Origin: Gammaproteobacteria bacterium UBA4421
GTDB lineage: Bacteria > Pseudomonadota > Gammaproteobacteria > Pseudomonadales > Azotimanducaceae
Direction of reading: 5' to 3'
Assembly: GCA_002389675.1 (NCBI GenBank)
Contig: DGQF01000010.1
Coordinates: forward strand, 32,141 to 89,304
Length of the DNA: 57,164 bases
The first letter of the stretch is position 1, and each line of letters starts with the position of its first letter. This document shows positions 53,452-57,164 of the stretch, piece after piece. The notes beneath the pieces were generated by a model. The model made no database searches, was not told the origin of the DNA, and saw only the letters and a program-made list of their open reading frames with translations. The position numbers and the translations under genes were made by a program.

Positions 53452-53748
53452 ATGGCGGCATATTTTATTGCTCAGTATGTAGTGAAAAACCCAGATCTGT
53501 ATCGCGAATATCAAGCCGGTGCTGGACCCACGATTCAGGCTTCAGGGGCTGAACTGGTGGCTTTTGATGTTGCAGCAGAGACCGTTGAGGGAACCCCTCC
53601 TGGCCCCCAAACGGTGATTATTAAGTTTGAATCCACTGAAGCGGCTAAAGCTTGGTATAACTCGCCCGAGTATCAAGCGGTTGTGGGCAAGCGTCTGGAG
53701 GCGACGGATGGTTTTGCAGTGATTTCGCAGAGCATGCACGCCGGTTAG
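53452..53748 (+). CDS. DUF1330 domain protein
   Basis: A 98 aa protein with the ferredoxin-like alpha/beta fold of DUF1330. Typical segments are YFIAQYVVKNPDLYREY, the central VIIKFESTEAAKAWYNSPEYQAV and a short C-terminal strand. The function of the family is unknown. A ribosome binding site (AGGAAAG) precedes the ATG. The 229-base stretch after it (53749-53977) shows no convincing gene. Confidence 0.85.
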   Translation: MAAYFIAQYVVKNPDLYREYQAGAGPTIQASGAELVAFDVAAETVEGTPPGPQTVIIKFESTEAAKAWYNSPEYQAVVGKRLEATDGFAVISQSMHAG

Positions 53749-53977
53749 ACGCAAGGACAAGGCTTTGATCTAGAAAAGTGTGCCGCTGCGGTGCTCACTG
53801 GCTTGGAAGCCAATTCAATTTGCGCCACACTCGCGTATCGCAATTGACAAGGGGTCGCAGTGGTTTACACGATAGAGGCAGAACACCGGTCGCAGTGGGT
53901 CGGTTGGGTTGGCATGAGCTCCGAGCGGCGGAGCGAGGTAGTGCATGAGTCGACTTTTGGTTGGCGGTTCTGCTGAT

Positions 53978-54412
53978 ATGGCCTACGACAACAACAATAT
54001 ATTTGCCAAGATACTGCGCGGCGAAGCGCCCGCGTTCAAAGTGTTTGAAGACGACCATACCCTGGCCTTTATGGACGTTATGCCTCAAATAGCGGGTCAC
54101 ACCTTGGTGATCCCCAAGTTTGCAGCAGTTGATCTGCATGAACTGCCCGTGGTGTCTTTGGCCCAGACTATGGCGACGGTGCAGCGGGTGTCGGGTGCTG
54201 TGAAACAGGCGTTCAGCGCACCCGGCATTATGATTGCTCAACTCAATGGCCCAGCAGCAGGGCAGACCGTATTTCACTTGCACTTCCATATTATGCCTCG
54301 CTACGAGGGATTGGAAATGGGCATGCACGCGCGTGAAATGGCAGATTTCGCGGTGCTTAACGAACATGCCGAGCGCATTCGCGAGCAGCTGGCGCAATCT
54401 GCGACAGGATGA
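53978..54412 (+). CDS. HIT family protein
   Basis: A 144 aa histidine triad nucleotide hydrolase/transferase of the HINT-like branch. The triad is in HLHFHIMPRY (His-x-His-x-His) near residue 95, and IFAKILRGEAPAFKVFEDD is the usual N-terminus. It cleaves phosphoramidate or related nucleotide bonds. ATG 53978 is chosen on family length; an earlier ATG at 53945 would add eleven residues. It ends 16 bases before aceE, an incidental neighbour. Confidence 0.88.
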   Translation: MAYDNNNIFAKILRGEAPAFKVFEDDHTLAFMDVMPQIAGHTLVIPKFAAVDLHELPVVSLAQTMATVQRVSGAVKQAFSAPGIMIAQLNGPAAGQTVFHLHFHIMPRYEGLEMGMHAREMADFAVLNEHAERIREQLAQSATG

Positions 54413-54428
54413 AAATATAAGGACCAGC

Positions 54429-57098
54429 ATGGAAGACCTCAATCAACTCGCACTTGCTTTGGTGGACGACAAAGTTGAGTGGATGGAATCCCTCGATGCG
54501 ATACACACCGAATTTGGGGATGCAGGCGCTCGTGAGATTTTGCGAGCCCTCCAGAATCATGCGCTGAGTTTGAGCGTACCGATAGAGGAGGCGACCCTAA
54601 ATACTCCCTATGTGAATACCATCTTGCCTTCGGCACAGCCGGCCTATCCTGGTGATATTTCGGTGGAAAAGCGCGTAGAACAATTGATTCGCTGGAACGC
54701 AGCCGCCATGGTTTTGCAAGGTCAAGACAGTGGCGAGGGTTTGGGCGGGCATATTGCGACGTACGCGTCCTGTGCAACGCTGATGGAAGTTGGGTTCAAC
54801 CATTTCTTTCAGGGATTCGATGACGGCAATGACCCCGACATGATTTTACCGCAGCCTCACGCCGCACCGGGAATCTACGCGCGTGCTTGGCTAGAGGGGC
54901 GTTTAACGCTTGAACAGCTTAAAAATTATCGGCGCGAATTAGGCGACGGTGGCGGCCTATCGTCCTATCCGCACCCCCGCAGCATGCCCAGCTTTTGGGA
55001 AATGCCTAACGCATCGATGGGTTTGTCGACACCGGCGGCCATCTACGAGGCGCGGTTTGCAAAGTACCTAGAGAACCGAGGTTTAAAGCCGAGAAGCCAG
55101 CGGAAAATATGGTGTTTCATCGGTGATGGTGAATCTGATGAACCTGAAGTTTTGGGCACTATAAATCTTGCCTCGCGAGAGAAGCTCGATAACCTGATAT
55201 TGGTAGTGAACTGCAACCTCCAGCGTTTGGACGGCCCGGTACGTGGCAACGGAAAAATCATTCAAGAGCTTGAGCGCACCTTTCGAGGCGCTGATTGGAA
55301 TGTGGTGAAAGTCATTTGGGGCAGTGGCTGGGATGAATTGTTAGCCAAGGATGCAAACGGTATCTTGCGCAAGCGTATGGATGATTGCCTTGATGGTGAC
55401 TACCAGATGTATTCGGTATTACCTGGAAATGTTCAGCGTGAACATTGGGTTGAAGGTAATCCCGAGCTCGCGCAAATGATGCGCTCGCTGACCGATGACG
55501 AGCTTAAAAGTATTAAACGGGGCGGTCAGGACCACAAGAAAATCTATGCGGCTTATGATTTAGCCCTACGCAGCGAAGGGAAACCTACGGTCATTCTGAT
55601 AAAAACGGTCAAAGGCGACGGGATGGGCGCGCAAGGAAAGAACACCGCCCACCAATACAAAAATATGGGCCCCGATGAGCGCGTTGCTCTCGCAGCGGAA
55701 TTGGGTATTCCGCTGACGGCTGAGCAAGCACGACGTGCTGATTTTTATAAGCCGGACGATGACGCCGCGGAGATGGTATACCTGCGCTCGCGTCGACTCG
55801 CATTGTCTGGGGCAGTGCCCCGGCGCAGACAGGTATGCGAGACCTTGCCGGCACCTAAACTTGATGAACTCATGGAATTTTTGAAAGGCAGCGGTGAGCG
55901 ATCGCTGTCCTCGACCATGGTCATGGTGCGATTGCTGTCGACGCTCTTGCGTATGCCCACTATCGGCCGGTATGTTGTGCCTATCGTGCCCGATGAAGCG
56001 CGAACATTTGGTATGGATGGTCTTTTTAAAGTGGCTGGGATTTACTCTCCATCGGGGCAAAATTACCGCCCGGTCGACGCAGACAGCTTGCTGCCATACC
56101 GCGAGGCCGCTGACGGTCAGATTCTCCAAGAAGGTATCTGCGAAACAGGTGCCATGGCCTCGTTTATGGCCGCGGGAAGTGCTTATGCAGTGCACGGCCT
56201 GCCGATGATCCCGTTTTACATTTTTTATTCGATGTTCGGTTTTCAACGCGTCGGTGACATGATCTGGAGCTGTGCAGATATGATGTGCCGAGGCTTTTTA
56301 TTGGGTGGAACGGCAGGCCGCACAACGCTGAACGGTGAAGGGCTGCAGCATGAAGACGGACACTCGCATATATTGGCTAGTACGGTGCCAAATCTTAAAA
56401 GCTATGATCCTGCCTTTGGCTTTGAGATCACCATCATCGTGCGTGAAGGCCTGGAGCGTATGTATGAAAAGCAGGAGGATCTGTTTTACTACCTCACGCT
56501 TTATAACGAAAATTACGTGCAGCCTGACATGGCTGCCGTGTTGGATCAGAGCGGACTGACGCAGGATCAGTTGGTCGCTGGGGTGTTGCAAGGCGGTTAT
56601 ATATTTAACCGCTGTGTTGCAAGCGAAGATGCGCCGCAGGTGCATATCTTTGCCAGTGGGCCGATCATTCAGCAAGCACTAGAGGCGCAAAAGCGTATGG
56701 TTGAGGATATGCAACTCAATGTTACGCTCTGGAGTATCACCAGTTTTGTCGAGCTTGAGCGCCAAGCGATGGCTTGTGCACGACGTAATCGACTGCATCC
56801 AACGGATGAACCTCAGTTGTCCTATATAGAGCAAATGTTAGCAGGGCATAGTGGGGTCTTTGTTGCCGCTACAGATTATATGAAAAGTCTGGCTGGCAGA
56901 GTGGCGCCTTGGATTCCTGGGCGCTACGAGGTCTTGGGCACCGACGGATTTGGTTTGTCCGAGAGTCGCATTCGGCTGCGAGATTATTTTGAGGTCGATG
57001 CCACACATATCGTTAAGGCGGCGCTGTTTGGTTTGTATCAAGAGGGCATAATCAAACTTCAAACGCTTGAGCGTCTGAGTGATTTAAATGAAAAATAA
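54429..57098 (+). CDS. aceE: Pyruvate dehydrogenase E1 component, homodimeric type
   Basis: An 889 aa thiamine diphosphate enzyme that decarboxylates pyruvate and acetylates the lipoyl domain of E2. The cofactor motif begins GDGESDEPE and ends NCN about 30 residues later. The N-terminal EDLNQLALALVDDKVEW region and DLFYYLTLYNENY are characteristic of AceE. AAGGA precedes ATG 54429. An SDR start follows rather than the E2 gene, which usually lies next to aceE; E2 and E3 must be encoded elsewhere. Confidence 0.93.
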   Translation: MEDLNQLALALVDDKVEWMESLDAIHTEFGDAGAREILRALQNHALSLSVPIEEATLNTPYVNTILPSAQPAYPGDISVEKRVEQLIRWNAAAMVLQGQDSGEGLGGHIATYASCATLMEVGFNHFFQGFDDGNDPDMILPQPHAAPGIYARAWLEGRLTLEQLKNYRRELGDGGGLSSYPHPRSMPSFWEMPNASMGLSTPAAIYEARFAKYLENRGLKPRSQRKIWCFIGDGESDEPEVLGTINLASREKLDNLILVVNCNLQRLDGPVRGNGKIIQELERTFRGADWNVVKVIWGSGWDELLAKDANGILRKRMDDCLDGDYQMYSVLPGNVQREHWVEGNPELAQMMRSLTDDELKSIKRGGQDHKKIYAAYDLALRSEGKPTVILIKTVKGDGMGAQGKNTAHQYKNMGPDERVALAAELGIPLTAEQARRADFYKPDDDAAEMVYLRSRRLALSGAVPRRRQVCETLPAPKLDELMEFLKGSGERSLSSTMVMVRLLSTLLRMPTIGRYVVPIVPDEARTFGMDGLFKVAGIYSPSGQNYRPVDADSLLPYREAADGQILQEGICETGAMASFMAAGSAYAVHGLPMIPFYIFYSMFGFQRVGDMIWSCADMMCRGFLLGGTAGRTTLNGEGLQHEDGHSHILASTVPNLKSYDPAFGFEITIIVREGLERMYEKQEDLFYYLTLYNENYVQPDMAAVLDQSGLTQDQLVAGVLQGGYIFNRCVASEDAPQVHIFASGPIIQQALEAQKRMVEDMQLNVTLWSITSFVELERQAMACARRNRLHPTDEPQLSYIEQMLAGHSGVFVAATDYMKSLAGRVAPWIPGRYEVLGTDGFGLSESRIRLRDYFEVDATHIVKAALFGLYQEGIIKLQTLERLSDLNEK

Positions 57099-57119
57099 CA
57101 CCTTGGGAGGTTGCCCTAG

Positions 57120-57164
57120 ATGAAAGATTTTGCGGGCAAAATGGCGGTAGTGACCGGTGGCGGT
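57120..57164 (+). CDS. Short-chain dehydrogenase/reductase, 5' end only
   Basis: The first 15 codons of a gene cut by the window edge. The sequence MKDFAGKMAVVTGGG is the opening of a classical SDR with its nucleotide-binding turn. GGGAGG lies nine bases upstream, and aceE ends 21 bases before. Confidence 0.7.
   Translation, partial: MKDFAGKMAVVTGGG

Noticed and set aside
53795..54442. Long minus-strand open frame of 215 codons opposite the HIT gene
   Set aside because: It is rich in His, Arg and Cys without any domain pattern and is the antisense shadow of a clear HIT protein.
55566..56246. Minus-strand open frame of 226 codons inside aceE
   Set aside because: It is fully antisense to conserved AceE sequence and has the skewed composition of a shadow frame.
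1..57164. CRISPR arrays, insertion sequences, prophage genes, tRNA or rRNA genes
   Set aside because: None seen on either strand; no transposase, integrase or regularly spaced repeats were found.

Overview
The window comes from a Gram-negative bacterium, most likely a marine gammaproteobacterium with mid-range GC content. The reasons are a lipid A gene (lpxC), a complete sodium-pumping NADH:quinone oxidoreductase operon (nqrABCDEF), a DusA-type dihydrouridine synthase, a homodimeric-type pyruvate dehydrogenase E1, and a response regulator/STAS pair resembling the HsbR-HsbA pair of pseudomonads. This assignment is inferred from gene content only; there is no rRNA or tRNA in the window.

Layout. 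0-4.3 kb holds housekeeping and regulatory genes: a PP2C-type response regulator, its STAS partner, a TerB-like protein, dusA and a stand-alone lpxC with a good sigma70 promoter. 4.5-10.4 kb is the nqr operon. 10.4-11.4 kb, on the minus strand, is a GrdB-family selenoprotein gene read through an in-frame TGA, with a perfect SECIS-like hairpin just after it; simple gene calling would split it in two. 11.6-19.6 kb holds a TIM-barrel protein, a crotonase, a MaoC dehydratase, two cupin proteins, an MFS carrier, and a lone molybdopterin subunit of the xanthine dehydrogenase/CoxL family coupled to a MarR regulator.

19.67-28.03 kb is a tightly packed nine-gene oxidative operon, mostly with four-base start/stop overlaps: amidohydrolase, two paralogous cytochromes P450, two SDRs, a second (decarboxylase-type) amidohydrolase, a [2Fe-2S] ferredoxin, an NTF2-like protein and a Rieske oxygenase. 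It runs divergently from the MarR gene and looks like a dedicated degradation pathway whose substrate I cannot name. A divergent bfd-bfr iron storage pair with two Fur-like boxes follows, then mobA, which may serve the molybdoenzyme upstream.

29.6-43.9 kb continues the catabolic theme: GMC oxidoreductase, D-aminoacylase-type amidohydrolase, two PaaG-like crotonases, SDR, PhyH dioxygenase, GNAT, APC and NSS transporters, thioesterase, acyl-CoA ligase, and a TVP38 membrane protein coupled to a flavin disulfide reductase. 43.9-45.0 kb holds a c-type cytochrome lipoprotein and a membrane-anchored unknown. 45.1-53.4 kb carries beta-oxidation and CoA functions (thiolase, nitroreductase, atypical SDR, HupE/UreJ, FadB-type fusion, aldehyde dehydrogenase with a clear terminator, CaiB-type CoA transferase). 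The window ends with a DUF1330 protein, a HIT protein, aceE-type E1 and the first codons of another SDR.

The most striking items are the selenoprotein with its SECIS, the P450/P450/ferredoxin/Rieske operon whose two P450s have His in place of the usual I-helix acid, and the molybdopterin subunit without its FAD and iron-sulfur partners.
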